This document shows, piece after piece, positions 25,782 to 33,864 of a stretch of DNA of 64,000 bases (positions are counted from its first letter, which is position 1; each line of letters opens with the position of its first letter). The position numbers and the translations under genes were made by a program. The notes below the pieces were generated by a model, which searched no databases, was not told the DNA's origin, and saw only the letters and a list, made by a program, of their open reading frames with translations. The stretch covers positions 1-64,000 of the forward strand of contig UQBY01000003.1 in NCBI GenBank assembly GCA_900539375.1. The letters run 5' to 3'. This DNA is from an uncultured Clostridium sp. GTDB taxonomy: Bacteria; Bacillota; Clostridia; Clostridiales; Clostridiaceae.

Positions 25782-26483
25782 ATGTACTGTTTTATTGATT
25801 ATAGAACTACAAAAGAAGAATTAGATAATTTATATAAACTAGGACTAGAACCAATTATTATTCCAAAAACATCTTTAGTTTATGAAGCCATTAATGGTCA
25901 TGTAGATATTCAACTTAATATTTTAAGTAAGAAAGATAAACTTGTTATTGTATCTAAAGATATAAATAAAAATTTTCTTTCTTCTTTAAAAGATAAAAAA
26001 ATAAATTATATTTTATCTCATAATTCTCTAGGTTTTAAATATCCTAATGACATTATATTAAATGGACTTATCTTAGAAAATTTTTTTATTCACAACCTAA
26101 ACTTTACTGATAAAGCTCTTTTAGAAAGCCAAAAAGATAAAAAAAATATTCATGTTAAGCAAGGATACACTAAATGTTCTATACTTCCTATAAGAGAAAA
26201 AGCTATTATAACAAGTGATAAAAATATTGCTAAAGAACTTCTAAATTATGATTTTGATGTTCTTCTTCTTCCTGCTGGAGATATTATCTTACCTTCTTTA
26301 AATTATGGTTTTATTGGAGGCACTGGAGGAATGATTAGTGAAAATAAACTTGCCCTTTTTGGAGAACTTTCAAATTATGCTTATGGTTTAGATATTTACT
26401 CTTTTTTATACAAATTAGATGTAGAACCTATTTCCTTAAGAAAAGGTAAACTTATTGATAGAGGTAGTCTTCTAACTTTATAA
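25782..26483 (+). CDS. Conserved clostridial protein of unknown function (DUF6873-like)
   Basis: This 233-residue soluble protein has no membrane segment. It resembles a conserved clostridial family (possibly DUF6873) without known function. Recognisable conserved-looking stretches are HVKQGYTKCSILPI (near 125), AIITSDKNIAKEL, DVLLLPAGDI and GFIGGTGGMISENKLALFGEL. The glycine-rich loop and the repeated alpha/beta pattern suggest a small-molecule-binding fold, but no catalytic motif is clear. An AGGAGG site lies seven bases before the ATG. It is a single-gene unit, divergent from ytxC and convergent with the LytTR gene. Confidence 0.7.
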   Translation: MYCFIDYRTTKEELDNLYKLGLEPIIIPKTSLVYEAINGHVDIQLNILSKKDKLVIVSKDINKNFLSSLKDKKINYILSHNSLGFKYPNDIILNGLILENFFIHNLNFTDKALLESQKDKKNIHVKQGYTKCSILPIREKAIITSDKNIAKELLNYDFDVLLLPAGDIILPSLNYGFIGGTGGMISENKLALFGELSNYAYGLDIYSFLYKLDVEPISLRKGKLIDRGSLLTL

Positions 26484-26514
26484 GTCTTTATATTTTACGT
26501 AAAAACTATAAAAA

Positions 26515-26585
26515 AAGTGTTAATTATTATTTTGCTTTTTCCGCCCTATAGGCTCTAAATTAATGCAAAATAACAATTAACACTT
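26515..26585. repeat. Interspersed palindromic repeat, copy 1
   Basis: Arms AAGTGTTAATTATTATTTTGC (26515-26535) and its inverted copy (26565-26585) match at 20 of 21 positions. They flank a 29-base centre containing CCGCCCTATAGG. It lies between convergent genes and may also act as a bidirectional terminator, although no T-run follows. A related sequence is at 49459-49523, and a half copy is at 16718-16740. Confidence 0.65.
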
Positions 26586-26598
26586 CCTAACTAAATTA

Positions 26599-26916
26599 TT
26601 AAGCTTCACCTAAAAGTCTTAATAATTTATTTAAATGTCTTTCTCCAACTATGCATTGGTCATTATTATTCATTTTTATTATCTTATTTTCGGCATCAAC
26701 ATCTGCTATATTTTTAATATTTACTAAAAAATTCTTATGACATTTATAAAAATCTTTTCCTAACTTTTCTTCTATGTCTTTTAATGTTGCATTTAGTATT
26801 ATTTCTTCATCAACTCCATGCACCATAACCTTTTTCTTTTCCTCTAATTTTTCAAAAAAAGTTATTTTTTCACAGTCTAACTTTACATTATTCTCACCAA
26901 ACTTAAAATTAATCAT
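26599..26916 (-). CDS. Stand-alone LytTR DNA-binding regulator
   Basis: LytTR domains bind DNA through a beta-rich fold and usually form the output of response regulators such as AgrA. This 105-residue protein consists of that domain alone, with the family's KDFYKCHKNFLVNIKNI (corresponding to the FxRxHRSxLVN pattern) and the final strand motif IVGERHLNKLLRLL. It has no receiver domain and no membrane segment. The longer frame starts at 26946, but ATG at 26916 follows GGTGAGAGGGAT, a better site. No sensor gene is adjacent, so its signal is unknown. Confidence 0.85.
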   Translation of the reverse strand: MINFKFGENNVKLDCEKITFFEKLEEKKKVMVHGVDEEIILNATLKDIEEKLGKDFYKCHKNFLVNIKNIADVDAENKIIKMNNNDQCIVGERHLNKLLRLLGEA

Positions 26917-27010
26917 ATCCCTCTCACCTTTTTTATAAAATTTCATACTTTTTTATTGTATCACATATTATTATTCGAATATACTGGAAAATTCTGAATT
27001 TAATATTTTT

Positions 27011-27586
27011 TTAATAAGTTTTAATCTTACTTGAGAGAATACTATTTTTCATAAGAGATGACATTACTGCAACACCATCTGCTCCTATCTCTAATACACT
27101 TTTATAATTTTCTTTATTAATTCCACCTATAGCATATACAGGTATATTTACTTTATTACATATTTCTTTAAACTCAATTAATCCTCTTGGCTTTAATCCT
27201 TTTTTACAATCTGTATTAAATACATGACCATAAATTATGTAATTAGCTCCTCTTTTCTCTGCTTCTATAGCTTCACTTAAACTATGAACAGATACTCCTT
27301 TTATTCCATTAAAATTTTTTCCTTTGTTTTCACAAAAATCTTTAAAGGATAATTGAATTCCATAGGCATTAACTTCTTCTGCTACCTCTACATTGCTATT
27401 TATTATTAATTTTATATTACTATCTTTTAAAATACTTTGCACATTTTTAGCCATAATTAATAATTCCTTATACTCTAAATCTTTTTCTCTTAAAATAAGA
27501 TATTTTAAATTACTTTTTGATATTTCTTTTATTCTCTTATAAAAATCATTGCAAAGTTTTCTATTTGTAACTCCTATTATGTCCAT
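27011..27586 (-). CDS. tenI: Thiazole tautomerase TenI-type protein (ThiE superfamily)
   Basis: ThiE-superfamily barrel of the thiamine pathway. It has REKDLEYKELL, VSVHSLSEAIEAEKRGANY, GHVFNTDCKKGLKPRG and AIGGINKENYKSVLEIGADGVAVMS. The NDRVD and HLGQxD residues of true thiamine-phosphate synthases are replaced by NSNVE and QLSFKDF. The GHVFxTDCKKGL stretch is what I recall from Bacillus subtilis TenI, which aromatises the thiazole product. I therefore prefer TenI over ThiE. A longer frame (27610) overlaps thiF; ATG 27586 follows AGAGG by nine bases. Last gene of the TPP-controlled thiS-thiF-tenI operon. Confidence 0.8.
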   Translation of the reverse strand: MDIIGVTNRKLCNDFYKRIKEISKSNLKYLILREKDLEYKELLIMAKNVQSILKDSNIKLIINSNVEVAEEVNAYGIQLSFKDFCENKGKNFNGIKGVSVHSLSEAIEAEKRGANYIIYGHVFNTDCKKGLKPRGLIEFKEICNKVNIPVYAIGGINKENYKSVLEIGADGVAVMSSLMKNSILSSKIKTY

Positions 27587-27590
27587 TTTA

Positions 27591-28394
27591 TTAAACCTCT
27601 TCTTCTTCAAGAAGTAACCTAACTACTGTATTAGCTTGATGATTAGCAACTATTGCTACTCTTGGAGCCATTAGTCCATTATTTACTTTTGCTTCATTAA
27701 CAAAATCTCCACAAATATAAAATCTATTATTTAACTTTTTTGTTTGTATTATATTATTTGAATAAAACCCAGCCATACCTGAAGCTGATACTATTTTTTT
27801 ATATTTAAACTTAGTTAATACTTCATTTACAAGCATTGCTTTATATTCTGGATTATCAAATGCTTCAACAATAATATCTACATCCTTAAATAATTCTTCT
27901 ATATTTTCTTTTTCAATTTTTTTATCAATAGCTTCAATATTTACAAAAGGATTTACTTCTTTTAAAATTTCTTTTATTGCATGAACTTTTTTCATTCCAA
28001 TATGCTTTACATAATATTGTTGTCTATTAAGATTACTTGGTTCAACCACATCAAAATCTATTATTTTTATAAACCCAACACCTATTCTTGTTAAAGATAA
28101 AGCTACATTAGAGCCAAGACCTCCTGCACCTGCTATTGCAACTCTTCCTTTTTTTAGCTTTTCATATACATAAGGAGTGTGCCTACTTATCATTAAAGCT
28201 TCAAGTTCTTCTTGTTTAGGAACTTCTCCTCTTTTTATAAGAGTAATTTTATCTCCATCCTTAACTTCTCTATCTTCCTTCATTGGAAATCCATTTAAAA
28301 TTATTATATCTGCGTCATTTTTAAATTTATTTCTTATTTCAAATAAAGTATGTTCTTTTATAAATTCCTTTTTTTCATTAATATAAACTTCCAA
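27591..28394 (-). CDS. thiF: ThiF-type sulfur-carrier adenylyltransferase with N-terminal ThiS-like domain
   Basis: ThiF activates the C-terminal glycine of ThiS by adenylation, the first step in sulfur transfer for thiazole synthesis. Residues 1-60 form a ThiS-like beta-grasp segment (VYINEKKEFIKEHTLFEIRNKF ... DGDKITLIKRGE) that lacks the Gly-Gly tail. Residues 65-267 form the E1-like adenylating domain with GAGGLGSNVA, DFDVVEPSNLNRQQYY and KVHAIKE. The C-terminal half lacks an obvious zinc-binding CxxC pair. The start is TTG at 28394, nine bases after GGAGG. It sits between thiS and tenI in the TPP-controlled operon. Confidence 0.88.
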   Translation of the reverse strand: MEVYINEKKEFIKEHTLFEIRNKFKNDADIIILNGFPMKEDREVKDGDKITLIKRGEVPKQEELEALMISRHTPYVYEKLKKGRVAIAGAGGLGSNVALSLTRIGVGFIKIIDFDVVEPSNLNRQQYYVKHIGMKKVHAIKEILKEVNPFVNIEAIDKKIEKENIEELFKDVDIIVEAFDNPEYKAMLVNEVLTKFKYKKIVSASGMAGFYSNNIIQTKKLNNRFYICGDFVNEAKVNNGLMAPRVAIVANHQANTVVRLLLEEEEV

Positions 28395-28399
28395 AACTT

Positions 28400-28594
28400 T
28401 TAGCCTCCTCCAACAAAGCTTACAACTTCTATAGTATTATTTTCTGTAAGTTTAAAAGATTTAAAATCATCTTTAGACACTATTACCCCATCTACTTCAA
28501 CAACAACTCTTTCTTTGTTGAATTTAATTTCTGATAATAATTCATCAATAGTTATTCCATTTTTTAAATTCATTTCTTTACCATTAACTTTCAC
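28400..28594 (-). CDS. thiS: Sulfur carrier protein ThiS
   Basis: ThiS carries sulfur as a C-terminal thiocarboxylate during thiamine thiazole formation. The 64-residue protein is a beta-grasp fold by pattern (MKVNGKEMNLKNGITIDELL) and ends in VVSFVGGG, with the required terminal Gly-Gly. The start is GTG after AAGGTG. It is first gene in the operon, directly behind the TPP riboswitch. Confidence 0.92.
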   Translation of the reverse strand: MKVNGKEMNLKNGITIDELLSEIKFNKERVVVEVDGVIVSKDDFKSFKLTENNTIEVVSFVGGG

Positions 28595-28629
28595 AATTTT
28601 TCACCTTCTTTATAAATAAAAATAAAAAC

Positions 28630-28661
28630 AAAGACTTGCTGTATATTATAGGCAAGTCTTT
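28630..28661 (-). terminator. Expression-platform terminator of the TPP riboswitch
   Basis: A perfect 10-base inverted repeat (AAAGACTTGC/GCAAGTCTTT) is followed on the minus strand by TGTTTTTATT, upstream of thiS. Ligand binding would favour this terminator. Confidence 0.8.
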
Positions 28662-28681
28662 AAATTTACAAAGATTTTATT

Positions 28682-28773
28682 GCTTCCCTACGATGGTATT
28701 AACCACATCAGGTTTAAGAGTCTCAATTCTAACAGAATATCTCTCAACTAACTCCTAGTCAGTACCCCTAGCC
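28682..28773 (-). promoter_or_regulatory. TPP (THI-box) riboswitch
   Basis: The minus strand shows the conserved thi-box pieces in order: AGGGGTACTGACTAGGAG, TTGAGA, a variable stem, CTTAAACCTGATGTGG, TTAATACCATCGTAGGGAAGC. This aptamer senses thiamine pyrophosphate and controls the thiS-thiF-tenI operon. Confidence 0.95.
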
Positions 28774-28795
28774 TTTAATATTTTATTATGAAATA

Positions 28796-28824
28796 ATTAT
28801 ATTCTTCTTATTTCTTATTGTAAA
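28796..28824 (-). promoter_or_regulatory. Promoter of the thi operon
   Basis: TTTACA (28819-28824), 17 bases, then TATAAT (28796-28801) on the minus strand, about 20 bases upstream of the riboswitch aptamer. Confidence 0.8.
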
Positions 28825-28860
28825 GTATAACTTTGTTAATAAAATATCTAATAAAAATAC

Positions 28861-29205
28861 TTACCTTCTTTTAGAATGCCTATTGCTATTATTATTGTTG
28901 TTGTTATTGTTAAATTCCATTCCATTCATATTGTTCATTCCATTCATATTATTTATTCCATTGTTTTGATTGTTCATCATATTAAGGAAGTTTGAAAAAT
29001 CATTTTGATAATTATTATTTCCACCTTGTCCCATCATACCTTGAAGCATATTTAATAAAGGATTGTTCATCATATTATTATTCATCATTCCATTCATCAT
29101 ATTATTATTTATCATAGGATTGTTCATCATTCCATTCATCATTGGGTTGTTCATCATTCCACTATTCATAAGAAAGTTTAATAATATATTTATTAAAGGA
29201 TTCAT
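28861..29205 (-). CDS. Asn/Met-rich low-complexity small protein
   Basis: This 114-residue product is made mainly of Asn, Met and Gly. It has a short hydrophobic start (MNPLINILLNFLMNSGMM), repeated NNPMMNGMMNN-like units, a 10-residue Asn run and a basic end (NRHSKRR). No known domain is visible and no signal peptide is convincing. GTG at 29214 falls inside the ribosome site AGGTGGAG, so ATG 29205 is chosen. It resembles in composition the product at 60342-60752. It may be a spore-layer or other structural protein, by analogy of composition only. A low-complexity artefact is possible, but the good ribosome site and stop support a real gene. Confidence 0.65.
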   Translation of the reverse strand: MNPLINILLNFLMNSGMMNNPMMNGMMNNPMINNNMMNGMMNNNMMNNPLLNMLQGMMGQGGNNNYQNDFSNFLNMMNNQNNGINNMNGMNNMNGMEFNNNNNNNNSNRHSKRR

Positions 29206-29273
29206 TTTCTCCACCTATATAAATTACTGCTTATAATATATTATTTTTTTTATAACAAAATGATACTAGTTTA

Positions 29274-29984
29274 TTATAAAGTGGCTTTTTTAACTAATAA
29301 ATCAAATAATTTTTGTGATGATTCATCATTTTTATATAAAAATTCTGGATGCCATTGTACTGCAATAGCCATTTTTGCTTTCTCTATTTCTATTCCCTCT
29401 ATTAATCCATCTGTTGCCATAGCATTTATTTTTATGTCTGTTCCTTTTTTTCTTATTCCTTGATGATGCAAACTATTTACTAACATACTTTCTTTTTGAA
29501 TACATTCATAAAGAATTGTATCTTTAAATATTTCAACTTTATGAGTTCCTTTATTATATGGATGTTTTTGTTTATGAGTAAGGGTTATTTTATGTCCTCT
29601 TTCTGTTTGAATATCTTGATATAAACTTCCTCCCATAACAACATTTAAAATTTGAAGTCCTCTACAAATTCCTAATAAAGGCTTGTCCATATTTATTAAT
29701 CTTTCTAATAAATATTTTTCTTCTTCATCTCTTTCAAAACATATTTCTCCACAATAATATTGTATTTTATCTGTATATAATAAAGGATTTACATCCTGTC
29801 CCCCTGTAAAAAGAAATCCATCCATTTCATCACATAATTCTTTTAATATATTTTTATCTGTAGTTAAAGGTAGCATATAAGGTATTCCTCCTGCCCTTAT
29901 TATTCCATCCATATAACCTGGAACCATCCATAAACTATCTTTTTCTGAATCATATAATGGTAAAACTCCTATTTTAGCTTTCAT
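29274..29984 (-). CDS. Gamma-glutamyl-gamma-aminobutyrate hydrolase-like protein (peptidase C26)
   Basis: This is a class I glutamine-amidotransferase-fold hydrolase of the PuuD type, which cleaves gamma-glutamyl amide bonds in the cytoplasm. The 236-residue protein has the nucleophile elbow GICRGLQILN (catalytic Cys), an oxyanion-region GGQDVNP and the catalytic His/Glu pair in AVQWHPEFLY. Family length is about 240-250. A GTG at 29993 lies in the AAGGAGTG ribosome site; ATG 29984 is eight bases away and preferred. Substrate cannot be assigned; no polyamine genes are adjacent. Confidence 0.88.
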   Translation of the reverse strand: MKAKIGVLPLYDSEKDSLWMVPGYMDGIIRAGGIPYMLPLTTDKNILKELCDEMDGFLFTGGQDVNPLLYTDKIQYYCGEICFERDEEEKYLLERLINMDKPLLGICRGLQILNVVMGGSLYQDIQTERGHKITLTHKQKHPYNKGTHKVEIFKDTILYECIQKESMLVNSLHHQGIRKKGTDIKINAMATDGLIEGIEIEKAKMAIAVQWHPEFLYKNDESSQKLFDLLVKKATL

Positions 29985-30007
29985 AATTATCACTCCTTTA
30001 AAACAAA

Positions 30008-30038
30008 AAGGTGCACACTTTTATAAAGTGCACACCTT
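30008..30038 (-). terminator. Terminator of hrcA-grpE-dnaK-dnaJ operon
   Basis: Fourteen-base arms (AAGGTGTGCACTTT, pairing with two G-U wobbles) and a three-base loop lie 50 bases after the dnaJ stop. They are followed on the minus strand by TTTGTTT. Confidence 0.85.
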
Positions 30039-30090
30039 CGTACTATCTTAATTAGATATTATCAAAATAATATTTTATTGTCAAAAGCTA

Positions 30091-31221
30091 TTACTTTCTT
30101 CCAAAGATTCCTTTTTTATGAGTTTTAGTAGCTTCTGCTCCTTCAGTTTCTTCTCCACAAACTCTCATAAATTCTTCTAAGGCTTCTTTTTGCTTTTCAT
30201 TAAGGTTTTTAGGAATGTCAACTATTACTTTAACATATTGGTCTCCTCTGTTCTTTGTATTAACTATTTGAACACCCTTACCTCTTAATCTAAATACAGT
30301 ACCTGATTGTGTACCTGCTGGAACTGTATATTTAACATCTCCATCAATTGTTGGAACCTTTATTTCTGTTCCAAGGGCTGCTTTACCCATAGAAATATGA
30401 GTTTCTACATGTATATCATTATCTCTTCTAATGAACTTTTTAGATGGTGCAACTTTAAATACAACATGTAAATCTCCTGCTGGTCCACCATTTTTACCTG
30501 CATGACCTTGACCTCTTAAAGTCATGTATCTTCCTGTATCTACACCTGCTGGAACTTTTATAGTTATCTTTCTGCTCTTTCTTGTAGTTCCTTTTCCTTT
30601 ACATGTATGACATGGCTTTTCTGCAATTTTACCCTTACCACCACATTGGTCACATGTAACAGTTCTTATAGAAACTCCAAAAAGACTTTGAGTTTGCATA
30701 TTTATATGACCTTGACCATGACATTTTGGACAAGTCTTTAACTCTGTTCCCTTTTCAGCTCCTGTTCCATTACAATCCTCACAGTTTTCAACTCTTGAAA
30801 TTGAGAATTGCTTTTCAGCACCAAATACAGCTTCTTCAAAAGTTAAGTTTAAAGTATATTCAATATCTTCCCCTTTAACTGGTCCATTTCTTCTTGTTGA
30901 AGTTCTTCCACCACCAAAAATATCACTAAATATATCTCCAAAGTCTCCAAAATCACTAAATCCACCACTGAATCCGCCAGCTCCACCGCCAAATCCACCT
31001 GGTTCTGCTGTTCCAAATCTATCATAGTTAGCTTTCTTTTCAGGGTCTGAAAGAACTTGATAAGCTTCATTTATCTCTTTAAATTTTTCTTCTGCTTCTT
31101 TATTTCCTTGGTTTTTATCTGGATGATATTTTATAGCTAATTTTCTAAATGCCCTTTTTATTTCATCATCGCTTGCACCTTTTTGAAGTCCTAAAACTTC
31201 ATAATAATCTTTGCTTGCCAT
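30091..31221 (-). CDS. dnaJ: Chaperone protein DnaJ
   Basis: DnaJ is the Hsp40 co-chaperone that delivers substrates to DnaK and stimulates its ATPase. The 376-residue protein is full length. It has a J domain with HPD (IKYHPDKNQGN, about 32-38), a Gly/Phe-rich linker (76-110), four zinc-binding CxxCxGxG repeats (CEDCNGTG, CPKCHGQG, CDQCGGKG, CHTCKGKG) and the C-terminal substrate domain. It is last in the hrcA operon, separated from dnaK by about 100 bases that contain a hairpin. Confidence 0.98.
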   Translation of the reverse strand: MASKDYYEVLGLQKGASDDEIKRAFRKLAIKYHPDKNQGNKEAEEKFKEINEAYQVLSDPEKKANYDRFGTAEPGGFGGGAGGFSGGFSDFGDFGDIFSDIFGGGRTSTRRNGPVKGEDIEYTLNLTFEEAVFGAEKQFSISRVENCEDCNGTGAEKGTELKTCPKCHGQGHINMQTQSLFGVSIRTVTCDQCGGKGKIAEKPCHTCKGKGTTRKSRKITIKVPAGVDTGRYMTLRGQGHAGKNGGPAGDLHVVFKVAPSKKFIRRDNDIHVETHISMGKAALGTEIKVPTIDGDVKYTVPAGTQSGTVFRLRGKGVQIVNTKNRGDQYVKVIVDIPKNLNEKQKEALEEFMRVCGEETEGAEATKTHKKGIFGRK

Positions 31222-31259
31222 TTGAATTTCACCACCTAGTTTATTTTTAACTTTAGAAA

Positions 31260-31284
31260 AGGGAAGACGACCTGTGTCTTCCCT
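31260..31284 (-). terminator. Hairpin between dnaK and dnaJ
   Basis: AGGGAAGAC and GTCTTCCCT are separated by seven bases and followed on the minus strand by TTTTCT. It may be a partial terminator or processing site that lowers dnaJ relative to dnaK. Confidence 0.6.
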
Positions 31285-31320
31285 CTAACATTATATAAGG
31301 TTATACCCTATTTTTGCAAA

Positions 31321-33171
31321 CTATTTATCGTCGTCAACCTTAAAATCTGCATCTACAACATTGTCATCTTGTGGACCTGCTGCTCCTCCTTGAGCTCCCA
31401 TGTTTGGATCAAATCCTTCTGCACCTGGTTGTGCTCCTGCTTGTTGATAAATCTTTTGAGAAACTGCATAGAATGCTTGATTTGCTTCTTCCATAGCTTT
31501 CTTAACTGCTTCTATATCATCAGAATCCTTAACTTTCTTAAGTTCTTCAATTTTAGCTTCTATATTTGACTTATCTGCTGCATCAACTTTGTCACCAAGT
31601 TCACCTAAAGTCTTTTCTAATTGATAAATTGTTTGGTCAGCATTGTTGTGAACTTCTATTTTTTCTTTTCTCTTCTTATCTTCTTCTGCAAACTTTTCAG
31701 CTTCCTTAACAGCCTTATCTACTTCTTCTTCACTTAAGTTAGTTGAAGCAGTTATTGTTATGTTAGCTTCTTTTCCTGTTCCCTTATCTAAAGCAGATAC
31801 CTTAACAATACCATTTGCATCTATATCAAAAGTAACTTCAATTTGTGGAATTCCTCTTGGAGCTGGAGCTATTCCTGAAAGGTTAAATCTTCCTAAGCTC
31901 TTATTGTCAACAGCCATTTGTCTTTCTCCTTGAAGTACATTTATATCAACTGATGTTTGGTTATCAGCATAAGTTGAGAAGATTTGACTCTTCTTAGTTG
32001 GAATTGTTGTATTTCTTTCAATTAATGGAGTTGAAATACCACCTGCTGTTTCAATACCTAATGTTAATGGAGTAACATCTAATAATAATACATCTTTAAC
32101 TTCACCAGTTAATACACCTGCTTGAATAGCTGCACCAATTGCAACACATTCATCTGGGTTAACTCCCTTTGAAGGTTCTTTTCCTGTAAAGTTCTTAACA
32201 GCCTCTACAACTGCTGGAATTCTTGTTGAACCACCAACTAATATTACTTTATCTACTTGACTTATTGAAAGTCCAGCATCTTCTAAAGCTTTCTTCATTG
32301 GAGTTATAGTTCTTTCAACTAAATCATGAGTTAATTCATTAAATTTAGCTCTTGTTAAGTTTAAATCAATATGTTTTGGACCTGTTGCATCTGCTGTAAT
32401 AAATGGTAAGTTAATGTTTGTTTGAGTTGATGAAGATAATTCTATCTTAGCTTTTTCAGCTGCTTCTTTTAATCTTTGTAAAGCCATCTTATCATTTCTT
32501 AAATCAATTCCATTTTCAGCTTTAAATGTATCTGCAATGTAATCCATAATCTTGTTATCGAAGTCATCACCACCAAGTCTTGTATCACCATTAGTTGCTA
32601 ATACTTCAAATACTCCATCACCAAGTTCAAGTATAGATACATCAAATGTACCACCACCTAAATCATATACAAGTATCTTTTCGCTTGTGTCTGTTTTATC
32701 AAGACCATAAGCAAGTGATGCAGCTGTTGGTTCATTTATTATTCTTAAAACTTCAAGTCCTGCAATCTTACCTGCATCCTTTGTTGCTTGTCTTTGAGCA
32801 TCATTAAAGTATGCTGGAACTGTAATAACTGCCTGAGTTACTGGTTCTCCTAAATAGCTTTCTGCATCAGCTTTAATCTTTTGAAGAATCATTGCTGAAA
32901 TTTCTTGTGGTGAATATTCTTTATCATCTATTTTAGTTTTATGGTTAGTACCCATTTCTCTCTTTATTGAAATTATTGTTTTATCCGGATTAGTTATTGC
33001 TTGTCTTTTAGCTACTTGACCTACTAATCTTTCTCCATTAGCTTGGAAAGATACTACTGAAGGAGTAGTTCTTGAACCTTCTGAGTTAGCGATAACTACT
33101 GGTTCTCCACCTTCCATAACTGCTACACATGAATTTGTTGTACCTAAGTCGATTCCTATAATTTTACTCAT
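31321..33171 (-). CDS. dnaK: Chaperone protein DnaK (Hsp70)
   Basis: Hsp70 uses ATP to bind and release unfolded polypeptides. The 616-residue protein has the ATPase domain signatures IGIDLGTTNSCVAVMEGG (residue 4 on), LVYDLGGGTFDVSIL and VILVGGSTRIPAV, the DVTPLTLGIET linker region and a helical lid. The C-terminus VVDADFKVDDDK is typical of bacterial DnaK. An AGGAGG site precedes the ATG. It lies between grpE and dnaJ. Confidence 0.99.
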   Translation of the reverse strand: MSKIIGIDLGTTNSCVAVMEGGEPVVIANSEGSRTTPSVVSFQANGERLVGQVAKRQAITNPDKTIISIKREMGTNHKTKIDDKEYSPQEISAMILQKIKADAESYLGEPVTQAVITVPAYFNDAQRQATKDAGKIAGLEVLRIINEPTAASLAYGLDKTDTSEKILVYDLGGGTFDVSILELGDGVFEVLATNGDTRLGGDDFDNKIMDYIADTFKAENGIDLRNDKMALQRLKEAAEKAKIELSSSTQTNINLPFITADATGPKHIDLNLTRAKFNELTHDLVERTITPMKKALEDAGLSISQVDKVILVGGSTRIPAVVEAVKNFTGKEPSKGVNPDECVAIGAAIQAGVLTGEVKDVLLLDVTPLTLGIETAGGISTPLIERNTTIPTKKSQIFSTYADNQTSVDINVLQGERQMAVDNKSLGRFNLSGIAPAPRGIPQIEVTFDIDANGIVKVSALDKGTGKEANITITASTNLSEEEVDKAVKEAEKFAEEDKKRKEKIEVHNNADQTIYQLEKTLGELGDKVDAADKSNIEAKIEELKKVKDSDDIEAVKKAMEEANQAFYAVSQKIYQQAGAQPGAEGFDPNMGAQGGAAGPQDDNVVDADFKVDDDK

Positions 33172-33224
33172 AATTTATTCCTCCTAAAAATATAGATTAC
33201 TCTATGTTCAATTTGCTTTTTTTA

Positions 33225-33842
33225 TTAATTGGCTACTTTAACAACTGTGTGTCTTATAACCTTGTCACCTTTTTTATAACCCTTCATGAAAACTTCAGCT
33301 ACTACATTTTTGTCAAGATTTTCATCTTCAACATGCATTACTGCTTGATGAAGATTAGGGTCAAAACCTTCATCTACTGGAATTTCTTCAACTCCAAGCT
33401 TTTCAAAGGATGATTGTAAGCCTTTCATTGTCATTTCAATTCCTTTTTTAAGGTCTTCTACAGAACCATCTGCTGCATAAGCTCTTTCTAAATTATCTAA
33501 AGTTGGAAGAACTTCTTTTAAAACATCTGCACAGGCATCTGTATAAATTCCTTCTTTTTCTTTAGTTGTTCTTTTTCTATAATTTTCATATTCAGCAGTT
33601 AATCTTAGAAGTCTATCTTTTAATGTTTCTACTTGATTTGTAAGCTTTTTAATTTCTTCTTTGTTTTTTCTTAGCATATCTAATTCATCCTTTTTATCAT
33701 CATCTTCAGAAGCTTCTTTATTATTTTCTGCTGTTTCTTGTTTTTCTTCTTCTTGTTTTTCTTCTTGTTTTGTCTCTTCTTGTTTTACTTTTTCATTTTC
33801 AGTAGTTTCTTCTGTTGTTTCATAGTTTTTTTCATCTATCAT
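33225..33842 (-). CDS. grpE: Nucleotide exchange factor GrpE
   Basis: GrpE releases ADP from DnaK. The 205-residue protein has a long acidic, Glu/Gln-rich N-terminal tail (about 1-55), a coiled-coil (55-130; RLLRLTAEYENYRKRTTKEKEG) and the C-terminal beta domain with DPNLHQAVMHVEDE and VAEVFMKGYKKGDKVIRHTVVKVA. It is 23 bases downstream of hrcA. Confidence 0.97.
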   Translation of the reverse strand: MIDEKNYETTEETTENEKVKQEETKQEEKQEEEKQETAENNKEASEDDDKKDELDMLRKNKEEIKKLTNQVETLKDRLLRLTAEYENYRKRTTKEKEGIYTDACADVLKEVLPTLDNLERAYAADGSVEDLKKGIEMTMKGLQSSFEKLGVEEIPVDEGFDPNLHQAVMHVEDENLDKNVVAEVFMKGYKKGDKVIRHTVVKVAN

Positions 33843-33864
33843 TCATTTCCACCTCTTCTCTCAT

